A stretch of 64,000 bases of DNA from Rapana venosa (Eukaryota; Mollusca; Gastropoda; Neogastropoda; Muricidae): contig CM054145.1 of assembly GCA_028751875.1 (NCBI GenBank), positions 12,815,067 through 12,879,066 on the forward strand, given 5' to 3'. How positions within the stretch are numbered: the first letter of the stretch is position 1; the number at the start of each line of letters is the position of its first letter. Shown here one piece after another: positions 20,286-31,413 of the stretch. The notes beneath the pieces are model-generated. The model saw only the letters and a list, made by a program, of their open reading frames with translations. It was not told the DNA's origin and searched no databases. The position numbers and the translations under genes were made by a program.

Positions 20286-21643
20286 AGAAGAGTCAAGCAC
20301 GCTCCCACGCAGGAATGTACACACACAATAAAGTGAAGACTACGACCTAGGACACACATGCTCAAAGGGAAGCTTTGTGAGAGGAACAAGAATCAAGGAT
20401 CATCCCAGGGAGGTGTGTGCAGGGAGAGCCAGCCTGAATGATCTTGTTTGCTTTACGCCTGGATCACTACCTCTGACAGGGATCTGACAGGATGGGGCCT
20501 GCCTCCAAGCTGCGATAACGTTGTGCAGACAAATAGACATACAGCAGACAGACAGACAGACAGACAGGCAGGCTTGCAGTGATTCTCTCAGGACAGCACA
20601 GGCTGGGTGTGCACACCTTCAGCTAGCCAACTTCACTGTAGTGGGCTCCAAGGGGTGGGGGGTACCCGACACCACATGGCCCACCTGATCCGGTTAGGAG
20701 TGTCTAGAGTGTCAGGAGCCCCCTCCCTCCCTCCCTGAAGCTGTCAAGTGACCACTCCTGGTCTGAGGCCTCAGTGGTTACAAGGGCTTCTCCCCCAATG
20801 GTGGTACAGCACAGCGGCGTGCCCTGTGAGGAGGGCAGAACTGGGGGAGGGTGTGACTCTGCAGAGGATCCAGGCATGAGGTCGTGGCATGGGGAGGCGT
20901 CCTGAGCCTGGGCTGGCAGAGCAGACCCCCTGACACTGCCAGGAGCGGTTAGAATGTGGGCAAGGGATCATGTTCAGGGCAGGGTCCATGGTTGGGAAGA
21001 AAACTGAGAGAGGATACGGATTAGAATGGCCGTTTCTTCCCTGGTCTTCTTGCAAAGGAAGAATGGTACAGGTGTGGTTCAGCTAGTAGCCTCCAGTCTA
21101 CTGACGGTACACCCAGCACCTACGTATGAGAACCGGCATCCAGTGATACGTAGGCCTACAGTTGCAGCTTCTTGTAAAGCCAGTGGCAAACCGATCTGTT
21201 TGGGGAGTAACCAGTTCCCCACACCCACAACGTGACCAGTCTATTGGGGGATTATTTCATACCAAGGTGAGATTGGAATGAGCGGCATGGAAACAGCAGG
21301 ACAGAAACATCGCAGAAGATGACGCAGCAAAAACAGCTTTGCTAAGAAACTCTTTTGCGGATACCATATTGAATTTTAATCAATCTTCCGTCAACAAAAC
21401 GAAAACGACGTAAATTCTCGCAAGTCGACGTAAAAATGATAGGAAATCCACCCAGGAAGGCAGATGGAAGGTACTGGTAAATAAACACTTCATGTAAAGA
21501 AGAAGAGTAACACTAAAGCACCTTCAATTTAATTTGGTTCTCTTCAGATTTAAAATGGTTTTTACCAGAAATCCGGCACTTTTCCAAAACTTCCATTAGT
21601 TAGAACTCGAAAAACACATAATTCCACTAAATGCATATGTGGG

Positions 21644-21645
<2 letters not shown>
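20286..21645. other. No recognisable feature
   Basis: 1.3 kb of moderately GC-rich unique-looking DNA, with a short (GACA)n at about 20545-20570. ORFs are under 100 codons and lack motifs. Confidence 0.4.
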
Positions 21646-21682
<37 letters not shown>

Positions 21683-21694
21683 TCTCTCTCTCCT
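21646..21694. repeat. (CT)n microsatellite
   Basis: About 24 CT units with one CCC interruption. Confidence 0.95.
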
Positions 21695-21952
21695 CGGTTC
21701 TCTATCATAAGGGTCGGGAGAAGCAGTGCTGTCCCTTTTCAGTAAAATTGTGGTAGATGTGTGATATTTGCAGTGAGTGTTTGCAGTGTGATCTGAACTG
21801 AATGTGCAAAACTTTATGAAAACGTTCGATGGTTAGCCCGAAATTAACAGTTGATATTTGAAAGGGATTATTGAAGGGCTTGTTTACTTTTTTTCAATCG
21901 TAAATGTTGTTCAACAATTCTGTCTATGGTTGCACGTACTATTTAACATGCC

Positions 21953-22760
21953 TTGAAAAGCTTTAAAAAGGAAGTGATTGGTAAACACACTAAAGTATTG
22001 ACAGATAATATTATAGGCCGTTTCCTACTTGAAAAATATGGGAGGATCACATGCAAAATACTGCAATTGAATTGCAAAAGGCATCTGGATTTGGTGCAAA
22101 GACAGAAATATATGATTAACACCAGAATACATTCCTGCCAATTCAATGTGGAGGCAGACTATAACTCAAGAAAATTTAGTGACAACACTGAGTACAAGCT
22201 GAATACCAACATATTGCAAGCAGTGATGAAAAGTTTGGATCTGCCAGAAATTGATGTTTGCCTCACGCCTGAACCCATGTTTCCTGGAAACCAGATCCAG
22301 ATGCATTTATAGTGGATGCATTCAGTGTCAGCTGGGAGGCATATTTTATAACCTTCATGCTTTCCATCCTTTCAGCCTGGTACAGAGTCTTGGCCAAACT
22401 GCAGAGAGACCAGGCAGAAGGTGTCCTGACAGCCCCATACTGGATCACGGTGGTTTGATACCCACAGGGTTAAGACTGCTGGTCCATCCTCTAATTCCGC
22501 TGCCAAAAGGAAAGAACACGCTGTGTCTTCTCCACAACAACAGTCCTCACCCTCTTCATGGCAAACTACAGCTGACAGCAGTCATGTTATCAAGGAAACA
22601 ATCCAAACACAAGGTATTCATGGCACAACTTGTGACATCATGTGTACAGCATGGAAACGGACCACACAGAACCAGTACGCCACTGACTGCAAAAGATGTC
22701 AAGTTTTCTGTGCTGAAAGGAACAAAAATCCCTTTTGTGCGTCTAAAGATGTGGTCTTAA
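21953..22760 (+). mobile_element. DIRS-like retrotransposon relic (RNase H region)
   Basis: The plus-strand peptide keeps KVLTDNIIGRFLLEKYGRI, VEADYNSRKFSDNTEY and LNTNILQAVMKSLDLPEID. After a frame change it keeps VDAFSVSWEAYF and LAKLQRDQAEGVLTAPYW, then PKGKNTLCLL. This order (TDN, EAD/SR, the SW block, then the AEG-V-PYW block) is that of the RNase H/linker region of DIRS-type, tyrosine-recombinase retrotransposons. RT and recombinase are absent. It is dead, with at least two frameshifts. Confidence 0.7.
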
Positions 22761-22768
22761 AATGTCTT

Positions 22769-22800
<32 letters not shown>

Positions 22801-22846
22801 TACATATATATATATGGATATTATATATTATATATATATATATTAC
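22769..22846. repeat. (TA)n microsatellite, imperfect
   Basis: TA/TACA alternation follows the DIRS relic. Confidence 0.9.
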
Positions 22847-23387
22847 ACTTTGCTTATGGGAAAGTCATGGGGACACAATATTTTGGTTTCTTATATCAGA
22901 GGTTTCTTATATACAAAGACTCGGATATAATTATATGGAAAAAAAAATTACGTACATTTTCTTATAACCATGGAAATGGCAAGGAAGAGAGGAAGAAAAA
23001 GAAAAGAACACACCTGTCAAGAGAAAATGCATAATATGGAAAAAAAAGTTATTTCAATATACTGTTTCTCTTCCATCACACATCATTCTTGTTGTAAAAA
23101 GACTCAATGAGTGCATACTGCTAAACGTAGGCCTAACACTAGAATGGGATGAAGTGACGCCGTGAGTCTTCTTTTTCCCTGGCAGAACACCTCACAGATC
23201 TCGGCGAAACTTCAAAATGCTGAGAGTTTATTTGAGAAATTCTTAGTTTTAGTAACCACACGCACATACGGAGTACCTGTGTAGTATTTTGTTTATTAGT
23301 CCTAGGCATACTTCCCTCTTCTTTGAGAATTTTGATAAGTGACTTGCCAGTTTTGTCATAGTAATGCAACCCCTGGAGAACCTTTGA
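22847..23387. other. Possible pogo/Tigger-type terminal sequence; otherwise none
   Basis: At 22880-22925 GGTTTCTTATATCAGAGGTTTCTTATATAC resembles the terminal repeats near 25435-25550. It may be the other end of a pogo-like element, separated by later insertions. The rest is featureless. Confidence 0.3.
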
Positions 23388-23635
23388 GTTTTATTTTTAT
23401 TTTATATTTTATTTTATACCACTTTAAGTCACGAGATTTCTCTGCGTGAAATTCGGGCTGCTCTCCCTGGGGAGAGCGCGTCGCCACAAGAGCAGCGCCA
23501 CCCTTTTTTTTCTTTTGGTCTGCAACAGTATTTGTTTCCCTATCAGAGTGGCTTTTTTCTAAGAATTTTGCCAGGGACAACTCTCTTGTTGCCGTGGGTT
23601 CTTTTACGTGCGCTGAAAATTTTGTGTAACCCACG

Positions 23636-23666
<31 letters not shown>

Positions 23667-23806
23667 TAGCGCCCAGACCACCACTCATGGTCTAATGGAT
23701 GGGGAAAAATTTCGGGCCCAAACGGGATACGAACCACCGCACACTTCCGACCCGGACTTTTCGCATTCTAGACAGGCGCGTTACCTCTAGACCACCGATC
23801 CACTAG
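23388..23806 (-). mobile_element. SINE C, minus strand
   Basis: Read on the minus strand: tRNA-like GTGGTCTAGAGGTAACGCGC, body GACCATGAGTGGTGGTCTGG, GATGAGACGATAAACCGAGG, CAACAAGAGAGTTGTCCCTG, GGGGAGAGCAGCCCGAATTT and GACTTAAAGTGGTATAAAAT. It is about 420 bp and matches 41932-42428 over its length, but lacks the ATT tail. Confidence 0.85.
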
Positions 23807-24343
23807 GCTAGGCAAACCATTGAACGCATTCCAAATTCTGGCACACATTTTGGATATGGCTGTTTTCCCTCACTACCGTCTCTTCCAGGAAGAGGAAACA
23901 GCGGTGCATGAGGCAAGCACTTTGTAACAGCGTCGCTGCGGTAAACATCTCCACATCCAACCCTCAAGAACTGTCTTGAAGAGTGTTTTCTGAGATGTAG
24001 GCTACTTTCCAAGATCTTGCCCAACGTAGGCAGTAAAAGACTGTTGATTCCGGCACATGAAATCGACTATCAAAGCTCTTAACTGCTTCACGGCAGTCCT
24101 GCGTGCCACACACTCCAAAACTGAGTGCTTTATACAGACAGTGTCCATCTCCACGATATTATTGACTTCGATGGATTTTCCCGCTTCTTTTTTGGTTTTC
24201 CATTCCGGCTGATCTTAGAGGGGCTGGAAGACCATGTCTGACTGACACAGCCGCCCACGCCAAGCTGCATTCGTGGGTTGGAAGGTTTGCGAAGGTTCTG
24301 GTTTTGTCCCTGCAAATCGAATATCCTCGTCCCGTTCCTCTCC

Positions 24344-24345
<2 letters not shown>
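23807..24345. other. No recognisable feature
   Basis: Unique-looking DNA between SINE C and a (CT)n array. Confidence 0.4.

Positions 24346-24424
<79 letters not shown>
24346..24424. repeat. (CT)n microsatellite with polypyrimidine flank
   Basis: About 38 CT units. The pyrimidine-rich tract continues to about 24665, so the strand asymmetry is strong over 300 bp. Confidence 0.95.
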
Positions 24425-24427
<3 letters not shown>

Positions 24428-24667
24428 CGTTTTTCTTCCTTCCATCTCTACTATCTTTCCCGTTTTCTCTAGCTTCATTCCTTTTTCTTTTAATCTTTCC
24501 CCTGCAACCACCCCTGCTGTTTCCCCTCCTTTCACTTTTCCTCCCTTCCCTACATTCTCTGCCTCCATCCCAGTTTCCTCCCTTACTTTCTTTTCCTACA
24601 CCCCTCCATTTCCCCCCAATGCCATTCTTCCTTCCCTCCCTCCTTCTGTCTCTTCCTTTCCCCCTGC

Positions 24668-24794
24668 TTTCAAAGTCAAAGTCAAAAGCATTGAAATCAT
24701 CCCATGAAGGGAATTACAATAATGACAGGCACATTGATACAAATCATAATCTCAAAAAGACACAAGAAAGCTACATTTAATACGGGTTTTCATA

Positions 24795-24797
<3 letters not shown>
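24668..24797 (+). repeat. Dispersed repeat, copy 2 (microsatellite-bounded)
   Basis: GACAGGCACATTGATACAAAT and CTCAAAAAGACACAAGAAAG match copy 1 at 433-588. Again it is followed directly by (CA)n (24798-24875). Confidence 0.55.

Positions 24798-24875
<78 letters not shown>
24798..24875. repeat. (CA)n microsatellite
   Basis: About 39 CA units. Confidence 0.95.
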
Positions 24876-24876
<1 letters not shown>

Positions 24877-24949
24877 TTCATCTCTTCTTCAGCCCATCTA
24901 TTCATACCTTCCCTCCCTCTTTTTTTTCCCTGGGTTCCTTCCCTTTCCC

Positions 24950-25551
24950 CTTCTTTCATTTCTCATTCCTCTTCATCATGTTCTCCTTCCATCCCTTCCT
25001 TTCCCCAGCTTTCACCTCTTCTTCCTTCCCTCCTATATCTTTTTTCACTTCTTTCTTCTTTCCACAGTCCACACTGTCTGTGTCTACTTTGACCTGTCTG
25101 ATCTTTGGCTGTTCTCTCCCTACTATTTGTTCCAGCCTGGAAGAAGTCGGTGATTTGTGAAGGCTTGCCGTCGTTCTGCTTTTCCAGCAGGTCAGTGAGC
25201 ACATGGAACGACTTCAACATGGCATTATCACAACCTGACTGCAAACACTACACATCAATTTTTGGACACAGCCCAAAGCGTCTTTGCTTGAAACTCTTGT
25301 GTTCCTTTCTCCACAGTCGTCCTCTCCCTCTGAAGCATCTGGCTGAGCAGAAGTTTCTTCTCATTATCGGAAAGAAGTCGTGTCTCGGGCAAGAAATCGT
25401 GTTTCTTGTAGACGAGGTTTCTGGCCACAGTGTTTCTTATATAAGAGGTTTTGTAAGTAAGCACAAAGAACAGCCTCGGCAGGGACAATCTTTTGTCTTT
25501 CTTATAAGCGGAGTTTCTTGTAAGCGAGGTTCTTATAAGCATAGTCGACTG
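24950..25551 (-). mobile_element. pogo/Tigger-like DNA transposon remnant
   Basis: The outer end at 25551 reads CAGTCGACTATGCTTATAAG on the minus strand and abuts TA (25552-25553), as expected for a TA-targeting element. Repeated AAGAAAC/TTATAAG motifs continue to about 25360. Inside, the minus-strand peptide (ORF 24963-25244) reads DNAMLKSFHVLTDLLEKQND followed by QITDFFQ, a PCNA-binding PIP-box (Qxx-hydrophobic-xxFF). PIP-boxes at the C-terminus are known in pogo and Tigger transposases. The catalytic domain is missing, so this is an internally deleted derivative. Confidence 0.6.
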
Positions 25552-25577
25552 TATATAGTACTACTAGTCGACTACTA

Positions 25578-25801
25578 CCACCAACCAGCTGCTACCCCCA
25601 GGTCACAGAGGTCAATGACATCCACAAAAGCTGAGCATGGAAGAATACTGGCGCTTTTTCTAAGAAATAATCATACTTGCCATTCTTTGGTACAGTGGGA
25701 ATGCCACTTCTGTCAGTCTAACGTTTGGCAGTATTCTTCCATGCTCAGCGTTTGTGTATGCCATTGACCTCTGTGACCTGGGAGTAGCAGCTGGTTGGTG
25801 G
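25578..25801. repeat. Palindrome with 75-bp arms (MITE-like)
   Basis: Bases 25578-25652 (starting CCACCAACCAGCTGCTACCC) are the reverse complement of 25727-25801 with about five mismatches, around a 74-bp centre. It lies 26 bp from the pogo-like terminus. A transposon consisting mostly of terminal inverted repeats would look like this. Confidence 0.85.
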
Positions 25802-26240
25802 CTAGCACTGAACAGTTGTTACAGGCCTGGCCTGTACACTACAGTTCAGCAAAGTCTGAAAGCTGGTTTCTGTTTGTAGCGTCCCCCCTTCTCCCCCCCG
25901 CCCTCTCTCTCTCTGTTTTGACATTCTATATACATTCGTTTTGTTTGGTTGCTGACTCTGACATATGTTGAAGCTTCGTTTAGGGGTTTGGAATTTTTGT
26001 TGTACCAGAAATGATGTCATTAATTCATGAAAATGTTGGACAATCCAAAACCCTGTGGTGTGTAGATATGGGGTGCAAAAATGATAGTGTCAATTTGTTA
26101 TCTGGCTGTGTCTGAGTCATCAACCAAATGCTTTGCATTTGTCGGTTATGCCACAGTGGTTATGTGGAGGAAAATCCTGATCCCCACCCAACCCACAGTC
26201 AAACAGAGAGGGGGGAAGATTCGCAGAGAAGTGTTAATTA
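25802..26240. other. No recognisable feature
   Basis: Non-coding DNA between the palindrome and the start of the family K LINE. Confidence 0.4.
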
Positions 26241-26247
26241 AGTAGCT

Positions 26248-27115
26248 ATGGACTCAGAGGATTTCTTCCATAGAATAAGAAACGGCATTCAACAACAAAT
26301 CTATGATCAGACTAATGTAATTAGAGGAGACCCAAGCAACATAAAAGAAGAGCTGAATGAAGTAAAAGATCAATGCACACAAGTCAACAACAGATTGTCA
26401 GGGACTGGAGCAAGATCAGAGAGAACTATCAGACAGTGTAGCAGCAATGTCAGCTGATATCAGCTGTGTGTATCAAGAAGTCACTGACGGCAAGGAAGAA
26501 TCAGACTGACAGATTCTCTACAGGAACTGCAAGAGGAAATGGTCAAAATGAGCTGGGAAATTGACAGACTGGAGGGGTTTTCCCCGAGAGACAATCTCCG
26601 ATTCTTTGGAAAACCTCACCACAGTGCCAATGGAAGTACCGACACCTGTGTGTCTAGTCAGGACACTGACCAAGGCTGAAGACACAAACATGGACAGAGG
26701 AGGACTTTGTCAGGGCGCACAAGGTGGGACAGTCAAGGAATGGACAGCCAAGACCTATGATAGCTCGGGTCACCAGGTGGAAATACAAAATGCACGTCAT
26801 TAAAAACAGAAACACAAGAGATAAGCTAAAAGAAATTGGTGTCAACATGGCAAAGGATCTGACAGACCACAGGCAGGCATTGTTGCTCAGGCCAAGAGAG
26901 AGGGGAAACGTGCATTGTTCAGAAAAGGGGTGATGGTGGACGGTCGTCCCATCGTGGGGCTTTTAGACCCACGCACATACGCCCAGGTGACAGCGACAGA
27001 CAGGGACAAGAAAGATGGTGAGGCAACAACACAAGCCACAGGGGTCGCTACGGGTCAAGACCACGTGGTCAACACCAGCTTTCCCCTTCTCACTGCAGCA
27101 CAGTGCCACGCGTGA
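26248..27115 (+). mobile_element. Family K LINE, ORF1 region
   Basis: Frame-broken ORF1-like peptide: 26248-26457 is a helical, coiled-coil-like stretch. Then comes SRRDNLRFFG, a conserved ORF1 signature, at about 26580-26610. KYKMHVIKNRNTRDKLKEIG and RQAL-RAKREGKRALFRKG with a VDGRPIVG end follow at 26780-26960. This is the RNA-binding ORF1 of an L1-like layout. It is decayed in at least three places. Confidence 0.6.
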
Positions 27116-27293
27116 GGAGAGGAACATGCCAGTGGGGCTGTGCGGGATTTCCCCAATTCTTCAGTTTTCTGCCCCAGTTATGAAGCTTTAACACTTTGGA
27201 AGGAACTCTGGTGGCATTTTATAATCATTTATAAATGTTTACATCAGTTTGCTCAAGAAATCAAATTAGACTAAAAATGCTGTAGCAGGAAAA

Positions 27294-28460
27294 TTGGATA
27301 GAAATGTACAGAATACTGACAAAGATGTTGGTTGTTATGGTGTACCTGAAGGGGGACTCCTGTATGAAAACACTGACCTAAAAGATGGTATATCAATTTT
27401 GGAGGAAAGTTTATTGCAGTTTGTACAACATGGTGATGTGTTTGTGATGGTGTGTGGTGATTTGAATGCAAGAACAGGATCAATTCAAGCCAAATGTGAA
27501 CTCATGGTAAATTTTGAACCAAACTGTATTGTTGATAATGATGGTTTTGAAACACGTGCTTCCAGAAACTCCGAAGATAATACTGTGAATAATTTTGGAA
27601 AGTCATTGTTCGATTTTTGTTTCATGTTTGATCTTGATGTCATGAATGAATTAGCAATGGAGACAGGGAAGGTAAATATACTTTTTTGGTGTCACCGCAT
27701 GGATGTAGTCTTATATAGATTCTTTTCTTGCTCCAAATATTTTTAACAGAATTGTGATATGGTTGTTAAGTGATTGTCTTGTTTCCTGGCATTTACTAGT
27801 GGAAATGAAATGGCAAAATGGAGGTTCTAAACCCATAAAAAGCTGCGAGTCTAGAACTGAAGAAAGAGTACTTTGGTCAGAAGAACATGTACAAGAGTTT
27901 GAGATTGAACAGAATTGAGAAGATTTCAAAGTCTCCATAAAGCTTATTAACTTGTAGATGTGGATGTTAATGAAAGTGTTCATACCTTTGTACAAGCAAT
28001 GTATAGTGCAGCTGCATGTATGGTTAGAGTGGTTGACAAAAGAAAGTTAAATGCTGATGTGTGGTTTGACTATGAATGTGAACAAAAGAAAAAACTGAAA
28101 AAACTCTTAAAGAGATTCTGAAGGACTAAAACAGAAAAGAAGAAGAAAATTTTGAAAGACCTATATGTGAGAGAACGATCTGAATAATTCTATGTAAAAT
28201 TAAAAAGGCCAAAGAAACATAAATTTGAAGAAACAAAAATAAAAAAGCTTAAGGATTCTATAAATGATTCAAGACTGTTCTGGTCAGTGATTAGAATTAT
28301 AGTAAACAGAAGAGCTACAGTCTATAAATGTAATCAGTGGTATGATCATTTCTATGCTGTCTTCCAGTACTGTGGTGTAACAGCAGAAAGTGAGCAGAGT
28401 TCTGACTGAGAACCAACTCTAGCCAATGATCCCATTGCTAAAAGGGAAGTAACTAACAGT
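27294..28460 (+). mobile_element. Family K LINE, endonuclease and linker
   Basis: 27294-27746 reads LLQFVQHGDVFVMVCGDLNA with RTGS (the GDxNAR endonuclease motif). ASRNSEDNTVNNFGKSLFDF and LDVMNELAMETGK follow. A charged linker (27960-28340) leads towards RT through several stops. Confidence 0.75.
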
Positions 28461-28470
28461 ATTAAAAAGC

Positions 28471-28518
28471 GCTTCAATTTCTTTGTTTTACAAGATTCAG
28501 TGCTATATAAATTCCATA

Positions 28519-28579
<61 letters not shown>
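28471..28579 (+). mobile_element. L2-like LINE 3' tail inserted in family K, with TSD
   Basis: ATTAAAAAGC occurs at 28461-28470 and again at 28580-28589. The 109-bp insert consists only of GCTTCAATTTCTTTG, TACAAGATTCAGTGCTATAT and an (ATT)n tail. Removing it restores a continuous LINE reading. It is a 5'-truncated LINE or SINE end inserted by target-primed reverse transcription. Confidence 0.85.
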
Positions 28580-28584
<5 letters not shown>

Positions 28585-28589
28585 AAAGC

Positions 28590-29359
28590 TTAGACATGGT
28601 ACAAGTGTTGGACCAGTAAAATTCCAGGTGAAATGTTAAAGCATTCTAAGGATATTGTGGTTAATTTTTTTTAGTCAAGTTTTTTTAGTCCTTTTGTTTA
28701 ATCATTTGTTTCAAAGTGGCACTTTCCCCCAAGACTGGGCTAAATCTGTAATCACTCCTATACATAAAAAGGGAGATGTTGATAACCCAAACAATTGTCG
28801 AAGGTTGCACTAAGTCTTACAGGACAAGTTTACACACCTATACCTTTACTGAATAAATGGTTGACAAAATGGACAAGATGATAAAATAACAAGATAATAA
28901 TATAATAAATAATAAGATAAAGAAAAGATAATTGAAGAACAAGCAGGATTCCGATCTGGTTACATTAGGCTTCAACAGATAATATTTTTACACTATATGC
29001 CTTAGTCCAAAAAAATCTTCATAGAAATACAAAACTATATGTCGCATTTGTTGATTTTCCCAAAGCCTTTGGTTCAGTTGAGAGAAATGCCCTGTGGAAT
29101 ATATTACGTAATAAAGGAGTAAATTGTCAAATGTATATAGCCCTGAAAGGTGTACTGAATCTGTGATAGCATGTGTGGGTATTCAGATGTCTTGATTTGT
29201 CATTGGGGAGTTAAGCAAGGGCGTTTACTTAGTCCCCTGCTGTGCTTTTTTTTTTTATCAAAGGAAAACACGGCCGACAACTAATCCCAGGTGGTCTAGA
29301 GGTATTCGTGTTATTTTTTCAGATGATATTATACTGCTGTCGGGCATTATTTCAGGGCT
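28590..29359 (+). mobile_element. Family K LINE, reverse transcriptase N-terminal half
   Basis: Peptide pieces include VITPIHKKGDVDNPNNCR in broken frames, IEEQAGFRSG, LYVAFVDFPKAFGSVERNAL, a GVKQG-LLSPLL-like block and FSDDIILLSG (29317-29346), corresponding to the RT FADD box with Ser for Ala. Confidence 0.75.
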
Positions 29360-29372
29360 GAAAAACCAGTTA

Positions 29373-29660
29373 GTAGTATGTTCTTTCGAGCCAGAAGGCC
29401 CATAGAGCCGGAGCTTATCCCGGTTTCTGTAGCGTTAAGCGAACTGATGGTTTTTCACCACCCCTGTGACAGGACGCTAGTCTGTCGCCAGATACTTCCC
29501 CAGCAGAGCTGGTACCCACTTGTACACCTGGGTGGAGTGAGGAAAATAGGAGTAAAGTGTCTTTCCCAAGGGCACAACACCGAGCCGAGCGGGGATCGAA
29601 CCCGCGACCTCTGGATCACGAGTTGACCGCCTAAACCACTCGACCACGGTGCCTCCTATC
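29373..29660 (-). mobile_element. SINE D inserted in family K LINE, with 13-bp TSD
   Basis: GAAAAACCAGTTA flanks the insert at 29360-29372 and 29661-29673. On the minus strand it starts GGAGGCACCGTGGTCGAGTG (tRNA-like, A-box) with GGGTTCGATCC as B-box at about 29598. The body has CCTGGGTG and AAGTACC-like pieces, and it ends in CTATGGGCCTTCTGGCTCGA. It is about 288 bp, a different SINE family from A, B and C. It is the clearest dated insertion in the window. Confidence 0.85.
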
Positions 29661-29673
29661 GAAAAACCAGTTA

Positions 29674-30900
29674 AATTCCCTGAAATACGAAGCTGATAGG
29701 TTATATCTGTCGGTTAACTTAGAAAAGACAAATGTAATGAGTTTTCGAAAGGAAGGTAATCTTTCAGTTCGAGAGAAATGGTTCTATGGTTAAAACTGAA
29801 ATTAAAGTGACAAACTTGTATGAATATTTAGGCCTTACCTCCACAACACAGGTGAAGGTAAAAGAGGAACTATGGAAATGTTAAGATCTTTACGGAAACT
29901 AACCTGCACTGATTTTTCAATTTTCTGGAAACTTTGATTCTCAGATCGAACCTAAGCTAATGTATGAAGCAAATATTTGGGGATTATAATATTATGTTAG
30001 TAATGGAATGGAAAATGTGCAAACTTATGCAATGAAACGATTTCTTTCTGTACCAGTACACTCGTCTGACAAAAGGTTATATGGTGAAACTGGCCGCTAT
30101 CCGAGATCACAGGTAAAGCGTATTAAGCACTGGTTAAAATCAACACAACTTCAAGTATCAAGATTGCACAGACAAACCTACGAGATGCTGTTGATTCAAC
30201 TAGAAACAGGGCGCAGATTTGGGCATCTTTTGTTAGAAATTGTTAACAACGCATGGATTTGGCATTATGTGGATGTGTCAGGGAGTTGGATTTGAGCAAG
30301 GATTTTTATGTGAATTTAAAGATAGAATGAGAGCTTCCTATAATCAAGACTGGCATGACTGCATTGAAGAATTAGAAAAGTAAAACTGGTACTCTTTCTT
30401 TAAACGTGTTTTTTTTTCAAACAGAAAAATATACTAAAGTAGTAACAGAAATGGCATAAGAGTAACCTTGCTTGATGAGATCAAGAGCTTTAGGCCTCAA
30501 TTCCAGCAAAACATGGTTTTCGACAGTCACACTTGCTCAGTCTCCATGCCCTATGTGTGGCTCACAGACTGAAGATGAAATATATATATATTTTGTGTGT
30601 GTGTGCAAAATTGTACGATGAATTCAGTCAGAAATGCCTCATATTCAATGAAGGAATCTAAAAAAAAAAGATTGATATAGCTACTCTTAATGGAAGATGA
30701 AGATTTAAAAAAATAATTCCCAAAGTTTATCTCCCTTGCTTGGGACAGCCAAAGAAAGAAAACTGCAGTGAATGGAAAGAACATTGTCAAATTAGCACTG
30801 CAAAACTGTAACACCATTTTTTTTCCATATTTCTGAAACATGACCTTAGGTAAGTAAATTGTACAGATTAAAATGTAAGGGTCGGGTGGTTGATTTATCC
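29674..30900 (+). mobile_element. Family K LINE, RT C-terminus and 3' end
   Basis: The frame resumes with LNSLKYEADRLYLSVNLEKT, NLYEYLGLT, and the ORF 30008-30295 with MKRFLSVPVHSSDKRLYGET and GRYP. The last two are shared with 50575-51030 and 62876-63274. A degenerate CPMCGSQTEDE-like zinc knuckle lies at about 30548-30580. The 3' UTR ends near 30900. Confidence 0.75.
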
Positions 30901-30968
30901 CACACTGTTGCTGATTTTATATCAAAGCGTGAATGTGAGTGACACCAGTAGACAAAACCAAGTTCATG

Positions 30969-30990
30969 CGTGTGTGTGTGTGTGTGTGGA
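30969..30990. repeat. Short (TG)n
   Basis: About 11 TG units just before a SINE B. Confidence 0.8.
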
Positions 30991-31002
30991 GGAGGGGTGG
31001 GG

Positions 31003-31350
31003 ACAGGATAGCTTAGTGGTTAGAACATTGTGCTCGCAATCTGAAGAACCGGGTTCAAATCCTGTTCAAGAGGATTATTCCCCTGGAGTTAACATCTGTT
31101 CTGACTCCACTCTCCCCAAAAGTCCTTCGGATGCGACTATAAACCAAAGTCCCGCGTGTGAACGCACGCACAACATCTTGCGCCCATATTAAATCCTGTT
31201 ACGCTTTTCGAAAGAGTAGGCCATTGTGTGCCGGTGGAAACAGATGACAACATTTACAAAACCGCATACACACGGGGACTGGATGTAATTTAACACACGA
31301 GTGCTTATTCCATTATCCTCGGTATAAAATAAATAAATAAAACATTACTA
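31003..31350 (+). mobile_element. SINE B, full length
   Basis: Head GGGGACAGGATAGCTTAGTGG, B-box CGGGTTCAAATCC, body CGGATGCGACTATAAACCAA, GAGTAGGCCATTGTGTGCCG and ACGGGGACTGGATGTAATTT. It ends in a TAAATAAATAAA tail followed by (CA)n. Confidence 0.88.

Positions 31351-31411
<61 letters not shown>
31351..31411. repeat. (CA)n microsatellite
   Basis: About 30 CA units directly after the SINE B tail. Confidence 0.95.

Positions 31412-31413
<2 letters not shown>

Noticed and set aside
25105..25767. 220-codon plus-strand ORF
   Set aside because: It runs antisense to the pogo-like remnant and through one arm of the palindrome. The peptide has no recognisable motif.
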